In this document: positions 35,828 through 44,686 of the stretch, piece after piece | Layout: each line of letters starts with the position of its first letter | Position numbering within the stretch: position 1 is the first letter of the stretch | Position numbers and translations under genes: made by a program | NCBI RefSeq assembly: GCF_001553345.1 | Contig: NZ_KQ960771.1 | Span: 87,124-151,123, forward strand | DNA length: 64,000 bases | From: Veillonella sp. DNF00869 | GTDB lineage: Bacteria > Bacillota > Negativicutes > Veillonellales > Veillonellaceae | Direction of reading: 5' to 3' | Notes under the pieces: generated by a model | The model's input: the letters and a program-made list of their open reading frames with translations, nothing else | Database searches by the model: none | Told to the model about the DNA's origin: nothing

Positions 35828-37555
35828 CTAGTGATTTTCTGTATACCCCTTAGGTACTTTCGGTTCTACCACAATGTCGTTGTGGGTATTAAATATGACA
35901 TATCCCAAAGGAGATCCAGGTGGCTTTTTAATGTGCTTCACTAAGGTGTAGTCCACGGTTACTTTAGATGTATCTTTTCCTTTGCTAAAGTACGCAGCGA
36001 TTTGCGCAGCGGCTTCAATCATTTTAATATCTGGTTCTATATTTGAACGTAAGATAACATGAGATCCTTGAATATGCTGTGTATGTAACCATAGGTCATT
36101 AGGTTTAGCCCAACGGTTGGTAAGGTACTCATTTTGCTGGTTGTTTTGCCCTACATATACGTCACCATTAGGAATGGTAAAATGCAAGAAATTGTCTTTT
36201 TTAATCTTGAAAGGAATCGGCTTTTTAGATTGACGCAAGATGCCTGCACTTTCACATTCACTGCGAATTTCTTGAACAGACTGTTTGGTCGTGGCCAAAG
36301 ATAAACTGTATTGAATGGATTCCAAATAAGAAAGGCGCATGGTGCTTTGCTCTAGTTGGTATTGACCATTTTTTGTACGATTTTTCATCTTACGATATAG
36401 TTTATAATAGGCCTGCGCATTTTCTGTAATGGATAATGGGGGATCCAATGGGATTGTAATATCTTCAGCCGAGTCAGATAATACATTTTGTACTGTCACT
36501 TCCGATTCATAGTGGTGGGGCAAGTAGCTATAAATCATGAGCAAATCCCCATAGGATTTATACATATCCGCTTTGGATGTGTCGTCTAGTTCAGCTTTTA
36601 TTTTTTCGTGACGACCTTCCTCTTTTTTGATAGCGGCGGAGATAATTTTTTCTAACTCTTTTCCTGCTGTATGAATAGCTCCTAGCTTTGCCACATCCTG
36701 TGAAAGGGCCTCAGAAATTGTTGGATACTGGGTAGTATCAACAATGGTGTGGGGGGAACTTTCACAGAGTGGAATAGGCGTTAACAAGCGTTTACCAGTA
36801 GCCGTGGTGTATTGGAATAATCCTTGTGCCCTAAGAAGCTGGGATTGCAAATTAATAAGTCCTTCGGTGATACTGTTGATGAGCTCCGATGCCACTGGTG
36901 TCGTAAGAGTTAGCCCCATACGATAACATAGATCATCTAATAGGACAGAACCAAAGCCGTTGAAGATATGACGAATGGTATTGCCCACTGTGTCTTGTGA
37001 AAAAGATTGGAGTAATTGTGTTATCTCCGGACCAGAGAACTGCATAAGATCCACACGAGATGTATTAGGAGGTAGCTCGTAAGGTAATTTAGGAGCTACT
37101 GACCGAACACGATTCATAAGTGGTGTGACATGAACCAGGGATTCTAAAATGATGCCATCTTGCACAAATATACAGTTGGAATATTTGCCCATTAGTTCTA
37201 CATAGATTTCATTTACAAGTATGGAACCATCTAACCCTAATTTATCGGCGGTGATGCGGATGATGCGGTCACCGTGTAGTTGCTCAATATTTGTGATACG
37301 AGCTCCTTCAATGTATTTCCGTAAATACATTATAAGAGATGTGGGCTCCTTGGGAGCATCTACAATCTTGTCTGTTACATAGATGGATGGAGCACTGCCT
37401 ACAGTAATCACTAAGTATGGACTTGTGGTAGGTGTATTGATTTTTAAAAGTATACTTGTTTTATCAATCTGCTGAATACGTTGAATTTGACCATTACCAA
37501 CTTGGTCGTTCAGTTCTCGTATTAATACAGACAAGGTTAAACCATCTAAATTCAT
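35828..37555 (-). CDS. rqcH: Ribosome quality-control factor RqcH (NFACT/FbpA family)
   Basis: RqcH binds stalled 50S subunits and adds C-terminal alanine tails that mark the nascent chain for degradation; older annotations call it fibronectin-binding protein. The 575-residue protein has the NFACT-N domain with the conserved Asp96-Arg97 (QLHGDRIIRI), a central coiled coil (about 300-430) and an NFACT-R domain (about 445-560: VGQNNQQNEYLTNRWAKPNDLWLHTQHIQGSHVILR, in parts). The frame extends to 37618, but GAAAGGATTCCC before the ATG at 37555 marks the start. Confidence 0.93.
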   Translation of the reverse strand: MNLDGLTLSVLIRELNDQVGNGQIQRIQQIDKTSILLKINTPTTSPYLVITVGSAPSIYVTDKIVDAPKEPTSLIMYLRKYIEGARITNIEQLHGDRIIRITADKLGLDGSILVNEIYVELMGKYSNCIFVQDGIILESLVHVTPLMNRVRSVAPKLPYELPPNTSRVDLMQFSGPEITQLLQSFSQDTVGNTIRHIFNGFGSVLLDDLCYRMGLTLTTPVASELINSITEGLINLQSQLLRAQGLFQYTTATGKRLLTPIPLCESSPHTIVDTTQYPTISEALSQDVAKLGAIHTAGKELEKIISAAIKKEEGRHEKIKAELDDTSKADMYKSYGDLLMIYSYLPHHYESEVTVQNVLSDSAEDITIPLDPPLSITENAQAYYKLYRKMKNRTKNGQYQLEQSTMRLSYLESIQYSLSLATTKQSVQEIRSECESAGILRQSKKPIPFKIKKDNFLHFTIPNGDVYVGQNNQQNEYLTNRWAKPNDLWLHTQHIQGSHVILRSNIEPDIKMIEAAAQIAAYFSKGKDTSKVTVDYTLVKHIKKPPGSPLGYVIFNTHNDIVVEPKVPKGYTENH

Positions 37556-38040
37556 GGGAATCCTTTCGTTATAGGTGTATAGTACGATTATATTTGAAAG
37601 TGTAAAATATCCTTGCAATTACACTTCTTTTTTATACAAATTGAATAGGTAATTTGTATAAATTTACGAAAAATAATTGATATTACATGGTACCTTACTA
37701 AAGATACCCTATTCTTATACTATCTATTAGTAAGAGAAAAATTTAAAAACTATCACTATACTAGTATACACTAATCTAGTACTAGGAGATATAGGTAGGT
37801 TTTGAATTAAAGGTATGACACCCAAAATATAGATGAATAGAGACATCGTTAAACTTGATGTTTCACTGAGAGCGATATATAAGAGAAGAATAATGCATAT
37901 CTGAATTAGCAGTAAAATAAAATTTCTAACTATATTAACATTATGGTAGATATAGATTAGAGCAAATAAAACGTTTTATTTTTACTCCTACCGTGCTATA
38001 CTGAAAGGTAAGAAATAGAACGGAAACGCGAGGTAAATCC
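37556..38040. other. Gene-free divergent region between rqcH and yicC
   Basis: About 485 AT-rich bases without a convincing gene. Near its right end the 18-base perfect palindrome AAATAAAACGTTTTATTT (37964-37981) overlaps the expected -35 region of a TATACT at 37997-38002, a possible operator or promoter for yicC. I see no tRNA, riboswitch or terminator in the remainder. Confidence 0.45.
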
Positions 38041-38922
38041 ATGAACAGTATGACAGGCTTTGGTCGCGGCATAGTGACTACAGAAACAGGAAGTTTCCAA
38101 GTAGAGATTAAAACGGTAAACACAAGATATTGTGACATTACTATTAAAAGCCCTAAACAATTTAATATCTTTGAGGATAAAGTACGACGGTTAATCCAAT
38201 CTGCCTTTCAACGTGGTAAGGTAGAGGTGGCTATTCTCTATAAAGAATCTGGTGAGCAAGAAAAAGACTTGCGGATGAATCGTGCTTTATGTGGACAGAT
38301 TAAACAGTTTTTAGTAGATGAAGGATTCTATACAGATGTGAAAGAGGTCCCTTTATCGGCAATTATGTCCATTTCTTCGGATTGGATCTCTGTAGAAGAA
38401 CCACCTACTGATGAAGAGGCGATGGGACGATCTTTAGAAGAGGCAACAAAATTGGCCATTGACGGTGTTCTTGCGATGCGTGCCAAAGAAGGCGTTGCAA
38501 TGAAAGAAGATATTACGAAACGCCTACAAGGAATTGAAACATTATTTGCTTACATGGAAAGTCGAAGAGACGTAGCCTTAGCGCACCATGAAGAGCGATT
38601 ATTGCAAAGAATCCAAACTATGCTAGATAAAGTGGGCGTAGATTTTCAAGAAGAACGGTTTATGCAAGAAGTGGCTATACTTTCAGATAAGGTAGATATT
38701 TCAGAAGAGATTGCCCGATTTGCCTCACATGTGGTACAATTAAAAGAAATCCTTGAGGAAGAAGGGCCTATTGGACGCAAGTTAGATTTCTTGTTACAAG
38801 AAATGAACCGTGAGGTTAATACCATGGGATCTAAGGGGAATGAAATTACAATTGTAGATACAGTTGTACAATTGAAAGTAGAGTTAGAAAAGGTAAGAGA
38901 GCAAATTCAGAATATAGAATAA
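38041..38922 (+). CDS. YicC/YloC family endoribonuclease
   Basis: The 293-residue protein has the family's N-terminus MNSMTGFGRG and its C-terminal DUF1732 region (EEIARFASHVVQLKEILEE, GRKLDFLLQEMNREVNTMGSK). YicC proteins act as RNases affecting sRNA and mRNA decay. In Firmicutes the gene precedes gmk and rpoZ, as here (24-base gap). Confidence 0.93.
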   Translation: MNSMTGFGRGIVTTETGSFQVEIKTVNTRYCDITIKSPKQFNIFEDKVRRLIQSAFQRGKVEVAILYKESGEQEKDLRMNRALCGQIKQFLVDEGFYTDVKEVPLSAIMSISSDWISVEEPPTDEEAMGRSLEEATKLAIDGVLAMRAKEGVAMKEDITKRLQGIETLFAYMESRRDVALAHHEERLLQRIQTMLDKVGVDFQEERFMQEVAILSDKVDISEEIARFASHVVQLKEILEEEGPIGRKLDFLLQEMNREVNTMGSKGNEITIVDTVVQLKVELEKVREQIQNIE

Positions 38923-38946
38923 TGTGTAAGTAGTACTGGAGTTATC

Positions 38947-39579
38947 ATGTCTGATAAAGGAATATTAATCGTCATTTCAGGACCATCTGGGGCAGGAAAA
39001 GGCACGATTTGTGCAGAACTCCGCAAACAAATGCCAAACCTGGTCTATTCTGTATCGATGACCACACGTCAACCGCGGGTGGGAGAAGAAGAAGGCATTA
39101 GCTATTTCTTCCGAGATGTAGATACATTTGAAAAACTAATCAAAGAAGATGCATTCTTAGAATATGCAAAAGTGTATGATAATTACTATGGTACACCGAA
39201 AGAGCACGTTATGAACTTATTAGAAGAAGGCAAGAGCGTGATTTTGGAGATTGATATTCAAGGTGCTATGAAGGTAAAAGAATCTTACAGCGATGCTGTC
39301 TTTATTTATGTTGTGCCGCCATCCTTAGATGTGTTAACATCTCGTCTGCATGGTCGTGGTACGGATGATAAAGAAGTGATTCATAAACGTTTATCTTTAG
39401 CTTGTTCTGAATTAGCATTAGCACATCGTTATGACTACATTGTGGTGAATGACGATTTGGAAGATGCCATTGAACGAACAGCTTCCATCTTACGGGCTGA
39501 AACATGCAAGATTAGCCGCAACAAAGAAAAGATTCAATATATTTATAAACGGTATAGCAATGAACAAGGACAGCAATAA
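38947..39579 (+). CDS. gmk: Guanylate kinase
   Basis: Gmk phosphorylates GMP to GDP. The 210-residue protein has the P-loop ISGPSGAGKGTI near residue 10, then TTRQPRVGEEEGISYFF, EYAKVYDNYYGTPK and LEIDIQGAMKVK. It links purine nucleotide pools and (p)ppGpp metabolism to the rpoZ gene that follows 30 bases later. Confidence 0.97.
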   Translation: MSDKGILIVISGPSGAGKGTICAELRKQMPNLVYSVSMTTRQPRVGEEEGISYFFRDVDTFEKLIKEDAFLEYAKVYDNYYGTPKEHVMNLLEEGKSVILEIDIQGAMKVKESYSDAVFIYVVPPSLDVLTSRLHGRGTDDKEVIHKRLSLACSELALAHRYDYIVVNDDLEDAIERTASILRAETCKISRNKEKIQYIYKRYSNEQGQQ

Positions 39580-39609
39580 TATAGTAAGTAGATAAAGGAG
39601 ACTTTCATT

Positions 39610-39822
39610 ATGATGGTAGAACCGCATTTAAAAGATTTAGAAAAACAGGTGGACAGCAAATACACGTTGGTAACTTTAGCAGCTAAGCGTGCTCGTGAAT
39701 TGACAGATGGAGATCCATCCCTTGTAGGTGAAGTAGGAACAGAAAACCCTGTATCTATTGCTTTATATGAAATCGCTGCAGAACAAGTAGGTTTTGAACG
39801 CACTAAAGATGGTGTGAAATAA
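39610..39822 (+). CDS. rpoZ: RNA polymerase omega subunit
   Basis: Omega is the small RNA polymerase subunit that stabilises beta-prime. The 70-residue protein has the conserved KYTLVTLAAKRARELTDG and PVSIALYEIAAEQVGF. Two consecutive ATG codons (39610 and 39613) follow AAAGGAG; either could be used. It closes the yicC-gmk-rpoZ unit, followed by a strong terminator. Confidence 0.95.
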   Translation: MMVEPHLKDLEKQVDSKYTLVTLAAKRARELTDGDPSLVGEVGTENPVSIALYEIAAEQVGFERTKDGVK

Positions 39823-39842
39823 GTTTATATTATGATGATAAG

Positions 39843-39891
39843 ATACCTAATGAATAGAGGAATCAAAGCTGTATTCATTAGGTATTTTTTT
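39843..39891 (+). terminator. Terminator after rpoZ
   Basis: ATACCTAATGAATA (39843-39856) pairs perfectly with TATTCATTAGGTAT (39872-39885), followed by TTTTTT. Confidence 0.9.
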
Positions 39892-40002
39892 AACGTATAC
39901 TACATTCCTAAAAGCTATAATAAAAGCACCTGAAAAGGTAGAAAATATAAGGTATTTAGGGTATAATTAGACTGTTCATGTAAATAATTATTGGAGGTTT
40001 AT

Positions 40003-40497
40003 ATGGCTAAAGATTGTTCATTTGATGTTGTATCCGAAGTGGATATGCAAGAAGTAGATAATGCAGTAAATCAAGCGAAGAAAGAAATCGGTACACGCTA
40101 TGATTTTCGTAATAGCAAAGCAGATATAGAACATGATGGGGATACCATTAAAATTCATTGCGATGATGAATACAAATTAGGAGCCATTATCGATGTCCTA
40201 AAAGGGAAAATGGTAAAACGTAATGTAGCCATTAAAAATTTAGAGTATGGTAAAATCGAACCAGCATCTGGCGGTACTGTACGTCAAGTTGTGACTATTA
40301 AGAATGGTATCTCTAAAGAGGTGGCTAAAGATGTTGTCAAATTAATTAAAAATATGAAATTAAAAGTGACGGCTCAAATTATGGAAGACCAAGTACGTGT
40401 AGCAGGAAAAGATAAAGATCAATTGCAAGCAGTGATTACTATGCTTCGTGAACAAGATTTACCTGTGGAATTACAATTTGTGAATTTCCGATCTTAA
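40003..40497 (+). CDS. yajQ: YajQ family nucleotide-binding protein
   Basis: The 164-residue protein matches YajQ (DCSFDVVSEVDMQEVDNAVNQ at the start, in part; ISKEVAKDVVKLIKN; MLREQDLPVELQFVNFRS at the end). Some homologues bind cyclic di-GMP, others tRNA or nucleotides; the ligand here is unknown. The ATG at 40003 follows TTGGAGGTTT; a longer TTG start at 39991 overlaps that ribosome site. A TATAAT at 39962-39967 is a likely -10. Confidence 0.93.
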   Translation: MAKDCSFDVVSEVDMQEVDNAVNQAKKEIGTRYDFRNSKADIEHDGDTIKIHCDDEYKLGAIIDVLKGKMVKRNVAIKNLEYGKIEPASGGTVRQVVTIKNGISKEVAKDVVKLIKNMKLKVTAQIMEDQVRVAGKDKDQLQAVITMLREQDLPVELQFVNFRS

Positions 40498-40506
40498 TTA
40501 AATAAA

Positions 40507-40537
40507 GGAGCATCATCCAATGGATGCTCCTATTTTA
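40507..40537 (+). terminator. Terminator between yajQ and cbiD
   Basis: GGAGCATC (40507-40514) and GATGCTCC (40523-40530) form a stem followed by TATTTTAT. Only about 15 bases lie between it and cbiD, so the cbi operon probably relies on read-through or on a promoter inside yajQ. Confidence 0.8.
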
Positions 40538-40551
40538 TCATGTGAGGGACT

Positions 40552-41670
40552 ATGAACGTAGAAGATATGCGTGGTGGTTACACCACTGGTTCCTGTGCAA
40601 CAGCAGGGGTAAAAGCTGGACTCTTAGCCCTAATCGAAGAAGAAATCGTTGACCAAGTTTCTATACGAAACCCTCAAGATGCTTTTATTGATGTGCCCAT
40701 TGCGAAGGTGGAAGTACTGTCTCCAATGGAAGCAATGGTAACCGTTGTGAAAGACGGTGGTGATGATCCGGATGTCACACATGGTACAGATATTGTGACC
40801 ACGGTAACATTAAATCAATCGGGAAATATTACTTATGAAGCAGGTTTTGGCGTAGGAACCATAACGAAACCAGGCTTGGCATTACCCGTAGGAGAACCTG
40901 CTATTAATCCGGGCCCTAGAACGATGATTTCCTATGTGTTCGAAGAGCTCGTACCAAAGGACATGGGCATTCATGTGAAAGTATCCGTACCAGCTGGGGA
41001 GACCTTAGCTAGAAAGACCTTGAATGGCACTCTTGGTATTGAAGGTGGTATTTCCATCATTGGTACAACAGGTATTGTAAAACCAATGAGTGAAGAAGGG
41101 TTCAAAAACTCCCTAGTGCCGCAATTGCGTGTCATGAAAGAAGCAGGCTATACAACGGCCATCCTGGTGCCGGGGCGTATTGGTCAAGAAATCGCAAAAG
41201 AACAACTAGGGATTTCTATCAATCAAATGGCAGAAACAAGCAATTTTATCGGCTTCATGCTAGAACAATGTGTCAAAATTGGATTTAAAAATATCCTCAT
41301 CATTGGTCACATTGGTAAAATTATCAAATTGGCTAGCGGCAGCTTTCATACCCATAATCGCATGAGTGATGGACGTATGGAAACGATTGTAGCTTATGCA
41401 GCCTTAGAAGGGGCATCTCGAGAAGTTTGTGAAGAATTGATGGAGTGTCGCACAACAGAGGCTGCCATGCCAATTATCGAACGAGAACACTTGGAGGGTA
41501 TTTACCAGCGCGTAGCGGATCGAGCGTCTTTGCGCTCTATGCGTTATATTGCGCAAGATGCAAAAGTTGGCATTATCATATCTACCTTAGATGGCACTAT
41601 ATTGGCCGTCGATGAAGTAGCGAAGGAAATAGGAGAAGAAGAATCATGGCACATACCTTGTATGTCGTAG
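40552..41670 (+). CDS. cbiD: Cobalt-precorrin-5B C1-methyltransferase
   Basis: CbiD methylates C1 of the corrin ring in the oxygen-independent cobalamin pathway. The 372-residue protein starts with the signature MRGGYTTGSCATAGVKA, followed by VPAGETLARKTLN, GGISIIGTTGIVKPMSEE and KLASGSFHTHNRMSD. Ribosome site is GAGGG. It heads a tight operon of eight cobalamin genes and overlaps cbiE by 25 bases. cbiL, cbiA, cbiB and cbiP are not in this window. Confidence 0.96.
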   Translation: MNVEDMRGGYTTGSCATAGVKAGLLALIEEEIVDQVSIRNPQDAFIDVPIAKVEVLSPMEAMVTVVKDGGDDPDVTHGTDIVTTVTLNQSGNITYEAGFGVGTITKPGLALPVGEPAINPGPRTMISYVFEELVPKDMGIHVKVSVPAGETLARKTLNGTLGIEGGISIIGTTGIVKPMSEEGFKNSLVPQLRVMKEAGYTTAILVPGRIGQEIAKEQLGISINQMAETSNFIGFMLEQCVKIGFKNILIIGHIGKIIKLASGSFHTHNRMSDGRMETIVAYAALEGASREVCEELMECRTTEAAMPIIEREHLEGIYQRVADRASLRSMRYIAQDAKVGIIISTLDGTILAVDEVAKEIGEEESWHIPCMS

Positions 41671-42272
41671 GTATTGGCCCTGGGAACCCAGAGTATGTAG
41701 TACCTAGAGGATTACATCTAATCAAACAGGCTAAGGTCTTGGTAGGAAGTGAGCGAGCATTAGAAGATTTTGCTCAGCCAGGTCAGGCGACCTTTCCTAT
41801 TGCGAAATTAGCACCTATGGCGGAGTGGATGGGAGAACAACTAGAATCCAATGATATTGTTGTATTAGTCAGTGGCGATACAGGATATTATTCCTTATTG
41901 CCATACTTAAAAACTAAATTCCCTAACAATCCTATCGATGTGACACCAGGAATTAGCTCTATGACATTTGCCTTTGCTAGACTTGGAGAAGTATGGCACA
42001 ATGCAGATTTAATGAGCTTTCACGGTCGTCGACCAGAGGAAAAAGATTTGTATTATGCAGAAGGACGTAAGTTAGGTTTCTTAACGGATCCTGAACAAAA
42101 TCCTGCCTATATTGCAAGATATTTAATCGAAGAGCATGGTTGGCCGAAGGATACAAAAGCGGCAGCCTGTGAACGATTGAGTTATGAAGATGAGCGTATT
42201 GAACGCGGTACATTAGAAGAATTACAAAAATTGGAGGGCTTTGGGCACTCCGTAATGGTGGTATTAGGATGA
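41646..42272 (+). CDS. cbiE: Cobalt-precorrin-7 C5-methyltransferase
   Basis: CbiE is a SAM-dependent tetrapyrrole methyltransferase; the 208-residue protein starts with the fold signature YVVGIGPGNPEYVVPRG and has VSGDTGYYSLLPYL and VTPGISSMTFAFARLG. It is separate from cbiT here, whereas in several bacteria the two are fused as CobL. Start and stop codons overlap those of cbiD and cbiT, giving translational coupling. Confidence 0.94.
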   Translation: MAHTLYVVGIGPGNPEYVVPRGLHLIKQAKVLVGSERALEDFAQPGQATFPIAKLAPMAEWMGEQLESNDIVVLVSGDTGYYSLLPYLKTKFPNNPIDVTPGISSMTFAFARLGEVWHNADLMSFHGRRPEEKDLYYAEGRKLGFLTDPEQNPAYIARYLIEEHGWPKDTKAAACERLSYEDERIERGTLEELQKLEGFGHSVMVVLG

Positions 42273-42850
42273 GACATTTTTTTGGAATTGAAGACGAGGA
42301 ATTTATTCGTGGCGATGTGCCCATGACGAAAAAAGAAATTCGTATGGTAGTTATGAATGCAGCTCGTGTAGAAGAAGATAGCGTGGTTCTTGATGTGGGA
42401 GCTGGTACTGGTTCCATTTCGATTGAAGCTGCCATAGCTGCTCCGAAAGGACATGTATATGCTATCGAACGCTTTGAAAAAGCGACAGATTTAATTCGCC
42501 AAAATCAAGAAAAATTTGGTGTAAAAAACTTAACAATTATTGAAGCCAAAGCGCCAGAAGGTATGGAAGATTTACCAGAATTAGACGCTGTTATCATCGG
42601 TGGTAGCGCTGGTGGTATGGGTACAATTATGGACGAAGCTACACGGTTGTTAAAAGTGGGCGGTCGTCTTGTAGTAACCGCTGTGACTATGGAAACAGGC
42701 TATACGATTTTAAAAGAACTAAAAGGTAGACCGTATACTTATGAAGGATTTCAAATGCAAGTGAGCCGTTTCAGAAAAGCTGGTCCATACCATTTATTAA
42801 ATCCATTGAGCCCTATTTTTATCGTAACTGCAGTGAAACAGGAGGCATAA
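42269..42850 (+). CDS. cbiT: Cobalt-precorrin-6B C15-methyltransferase (decarboxylating)
   Basis: CbiT methylates C15 and removes the C12 acetate carboxylate. The 193-residue Rossmann-fold protein has the SAM motif LDVGAGTGSISIEAA and VIIGGSAGGMGTIMDEA. It begins in the ATGA overlap with cbiE. Confidence 0.94.
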   Translation: MRHFFGIEDEEFIRGDVPMTKKEIRMVVMNAARVEEDSVVLDVGAGTGSISIEAAIAAPKGHVYAIERFEKATDLIRQNQEKFGVKNLTIIEAKAPEGMEDLPELDAVIIGGSAGGMGTIMDEATRLLKVGGRLVVTAVTMETGYTILKELKGRPYTYEGFQMQVSRFRKAGPYHLLNPLSPIFIVTAVKQEA

Positions 42851-42851
42851 T

Positions 42852-43610
42852 ATGGCACAAGTGCATATCGTGGGCGCAGGCCCTGGAGATCCGGAATTAA
42901 TTACCCGTAAGGGATACCGATTGGTACAAGAAGCAGATGTAGTAATCTACGCTGGTTCCTTGGTGAACCCAGCAATTTTAGAAGCTTGTAAAGAAGGCTG
43001 TGAAATACATAATTCTGCGTCTATGAGCTTAGATGATGTATTAGCAGTCACAAAAGCTAGAGTGGCAGAAGGTAAAACGGTAGTGCGTTTACACACAGGT
43101 GACCCAGCTATCTATGGAGCGATCCAAGAGCAGATGGATGCTTTGAAAGAAATGGGTATTACTTATGATGTAACACCTGGGGTAAGCTCTTTCTTGGCAA
43201 CGGCAGCAGCCTTGCAACAAGAGTACACATTGCCTAATGTAACGCAAACTGTCATCATCACTCGTATGGAAGGCAGAACACCTATGCCTGAAAAAGAAAA
43301 ATTATCTATGCTAGCTAGCCATGGCGCTACTATGTGTATTTTCTTGTCTGTCCAAATGATTGATAAAGTGGCGGCAGAGTTAATTGAAGGTGGCTACGAT
43401 AAAACGACACCAGTGGCTATCGTTGTAAAAGCATCTTGGCCAGATCAACGTATCATTCGTGGTACTTTAGAAACGATTGCTGATGTGGTGGCAGAAGAAG
43501 GCGTTATCCGCCAAGCTATGATTGTAGTAAGCCGTGTACTGGATACAGATTATGAATTATCTAAACTCTATGACAAAGGCTTTGCTCATATGTATCGAGA
43601 TGCTAAGTAA
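42852..43610 (+). CDS. cbiF: Cobalt-precorrin-4 C11-methyltransferase
   Basis: CbiF methylates C11 of cobalt-precorrin-4. The 252-residue protein has the tetrapyrrole methyltransferase signature HIVGAGPGDPELITRKG, then VRLHTGDPAIYGAIQEQ, VTPGVSSFLATAAAL and ITRMEGRTPMPE. A GGAGG just before the start gives a strong ribosome site. Its last base is shared with cbiG. Confidence 0.95.
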   Translation: MAQVHIVGAGPGDPELITRKGYRLVQEADVVIYAGSLVNPAILEACKEGCEIHNSASMSLDDVLAVTKARVAEGKTVVRLHTGDPAIYGAIQEQMDALKEMGITYDVTPGVSSFLATAAALQQEYTLPNVTQTVIITRMEGRTPMPEKEKLSMLASHGATMCIFLSVQMIDKVAAELIEGGYDKTTPVAIVVKASWPDQRIIRGTLETIADVVAEEGVIRQAMIVVSRVLDTDYELSKLYDKGFAHMYRDAK

Positions 43611-44686
43611 TGAAGATTGCTATCGTATCTGTTACAAAACGTGGGGCTAAGTTAGGCCAACAAGTACGCAGTGCCTATATACAGGAACATGTGGTGGATT
43701 GTTATGAAAAAGTAGAACGTGAAAGTGGAGACAAAGCCATATCCTTTTCTTCTTTGAAACCGCATATAGAACAGTTGTGGAAAGACTATGACCGTATCTT
43801 ATTCATTATGGCCACAGGCATTGTAGTGCGTATGATTGCACCTTTTATCAAGCATAAATCGGAAGATCCAGCTATTTTAGTGATGGATGAAGGTGGTCAC
43901 TTTGTGATTAGCCTATTATCTGGACATTTAGGTGGCGCTAATGAATGGACTAGCGAGGTGGCTATGATTACGGGGGCTACTCCGGTGATTACGACAGCTA
44001 CAGACGTGAATCAGTTGCCTGCACCAGATGTATTGGCCCGAAAAATTGGTGCTAAGGTAGAAGATTTCTCTATGCTTATTAAGGTGAATGCAGCTATCGT
44101 CAATGGTGATGCTGTTAAATATTATTTGGATAGCACTTTGGCAGATGACTTTGAAAGGGCTGTACAAGCACATCAAGTGGACTATGTTCTCTTTCACCCA
44201 GAGGAAGCATTCCCATGGGGGGATGAGCCAAAGGTTGTGATTACAGATAGAACCATTGATTGCGTAGGTGTCACACTGGTGCTGCGACCACCGACTATGA
44301 CGGTAGGTATCGGATGCCGTCGTGATACACCGAAAGAATTGATACTTTCAGCCATAGCAGAATCATTGCAAAATGTAGGACGATCCCCATTAAGCGTCAA
44401 AGGAGCGGCCTCAGTCATTGTAAAAGCTGATGAAATAGGATTATTAGACGCCATGGAAGAACTCAAATGGCCTATCCAATTTTATACACAAGAAGAAATG
44501 GCCCCTTGTATTGAAGAGGCACAAATTATTGAATCAAATTTTGTTAAACAAACCATAGGAGTAGGAAACGTATGCGAAACGACAGCACTATTACTAGCGC
44601 AGGGGCAGGAGCTACTGCAGCACAAAACAATATTTCCGAGAACAACCGTAGCCATTGCACGGGCACATTGCAAGTCATCGGAATAG
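43610..44686 (+). CDS. cbiG: Cobalt-precorrin-5A hydrolase
   Basis: CbiG opens the delta-lactone and releases the C2 unit as acetaldehyde, the ring-contraction step of the anaerobic pathway. The 358-residue protein shows the CbiG core (MATGIVVRMIAPFIKHKSEDPAI, in part; DEGGHFVISLLSGHLGGANEW; TVGIGCRRDTPKE) and the normal C-terminal TTVAIARAHCKS. Its last 115 bases overlap the annotated start of cbiH, an unusually long overlap within an otherwise compact operon. Confidence 0.94.
   Translation: MKIAIVSVTKRGAKLGQQVRSAYIQEHVVDCYEKVERESGDKAISFSSLKPHIEQLWKDYDRILFIMATGIVVRMIAPFIKHKSEDPAILVMDEGGHFVISLLSGHLGGANEWTSEVAMITGATPVITTATDVNQLPAPDVLARKIGAKVEDFSMLIKVNAAIVNGDAVKYYLDSTLADDFERAVQAHQVDYVLFHPEEAFPWGDEPKVVITDRTIDCVGVTLVLRPPTMTVGIGCRRDTPKELILSAIAESLQNVGRSPLSVKGAASVIVKADEIGLLDAMEELKWPIQFYTQEEMAPCIEEAQIIESNFVKQTIGVGNVCETTALLLAQGQELLQHKTIFPRTTVAIARAHCKSSE

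Noticed and set aside
37964-37981. 18-base palindrome as a terminator
   Set aside because: It is AT-only apart from a central CG and is not followed by a clean T-run after a loop; an operator overlapping the promoter is more plausible.
40498-40551. Cobalamin riboswitch upstream of cbiD
   Set aside because: The gap is too short and holds only a simple terminator hairpin; no B12-box-like sequence is seen.
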